5,832 nt of DNA from a bacterium (lineage in GTDB: Bacteria > Spirochaetota > UBA4802 > UBA5550), in contig JAAENB010000622.1 in NCBI GenBank assembly GCA_024224995.1, positions 1 to 5,832 of the forward strand, written 5' to 3'. The translations under genes were made by a program, and so were the position numbers. Position 1 is the first letter of the stretch; each line of letters starts with the position of its first letter. The notes beneath the pieces are model-generated. The model did not search any database. It was given only the letters and a program-made list of their open reading frames with translations, and was not told the origin of the DNA. This document shows positions 5,670 to 5,832 of the stretch, one piece after another.

Positions 5670-5832
5670 ATGAAAAGAATATTAAGAACAATAATGCTGA
5701 TAGCTGCAGCAATGAGTCTTTGCGCAACAGGGCTCTTTGCCCAGGATATAACGGAAACTGATAATCAACTTGATCCCAATCCGGGTAAAACCGTTTCCGT
5801 AGAATTTTATGATGAAACTCCGGAAGAGTATA
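5670..5832 (+). CDS. Exported protein of unknown function, N-terminal fragment (cut by window edge)
   Basis: An ATG at 5670 opens a frame of 54 codons that runs off the right edge. The ribosome site AGGAG (5659-5663) is six bases upstream. The protein begins MKRILRTIMLIAAAMSLC, a basic N-region and hydrophobic core, and ends its signal at a good signal-peptidase I site after residues GLFA, before Gln-Asp. Cys18 lies inside the core, but the preceding Met-Ser-Leu does not make a convincing lipobox. The visible mature part is acidic and polar (DITETDNQLDPNPGKTVSVE) and is too short to assign a family. It should be periplasmic or outer-membrane. No clear promoter was seen between the valS hairpin and this start, so it may depend on read-through from valS or on a promoter I cannot recognise. 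Confidence 0.75.
   Translation, partial: MKRILRTIMLIAAAMSLCATGLFAQDITETDNQLDPNPGKTVSVEFYDETPEEY

Overview
The window is a stretch of ordinary bacterial chromosome. It has five genes on the + strand and the start of a sixth on the - strand. N-terminal signals (a lipobox in one protein, a Sec signal peptide ending in an LFAQ-like site in another, a probable Sec signal or anchor in a third), the TlpA-like periplasmic thioredoxin and the intergenic palindromes all suggest a Gram-negative, diderm bacterium. The flavour of the exported proteins would fit a spirochaete, but this is only an impression and no phylogenetic marker was tested. By eye, G+C rises from left to right: about 30% in the first complete gene, somewhat higher in the next two, and close to 50% in valS.

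Layout. Positions 75 to 1 (- strand) hold the first 25 codons of a PhzF-family isomerase-like protein, cut by the window edge. An AT-rich divergent intergenic region (76-242) separates it from a co-directional pair: a lipoprotein with an SH3b-like domain (243-1142) and a cytosolic DUF4261-type protein (1199-2008). A 143-base gap follows, with a four-run G-quadruplex motif on the - strand and a good candidate promoter. Next is a secreted or membrane-anchored TlpA/ResA-like thioredoxin (2152-2658). The 269-base gap after it holds a perfect 25-bp inverted repeat with a structured loop, then a strong sigma70-like promoter whose predicted start falls at the foot of a terminator-like hairpin. This leads into a complete valyl-tRNA synthetase gene, valS (2928-5576). 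Six bases after valS is a perfect 19-bp, very GC-rich hairpin, and then the start of an exported protein of unknown function (5670 to the right edge).

The genes do not form an obvious pathway. valS is housekeeping. The thioredoxin-like protein probably acts on periplasmic disulfides, but no cytochrome-maturation or Dsb partner is present. The SH3b lipoprotein and the DUF4261 protein look like an AT-rich accessory pair. No tRNA or rRNA gene, CRISPR array, transposase or phage gene was seen. The most interesting signals are non-coding: two palindromic elements that seem to share a core sequence, the G4 motif, and the overlap of promoter and hairpin before valS. I found nothing that justifies claiming a new multi-gene system.
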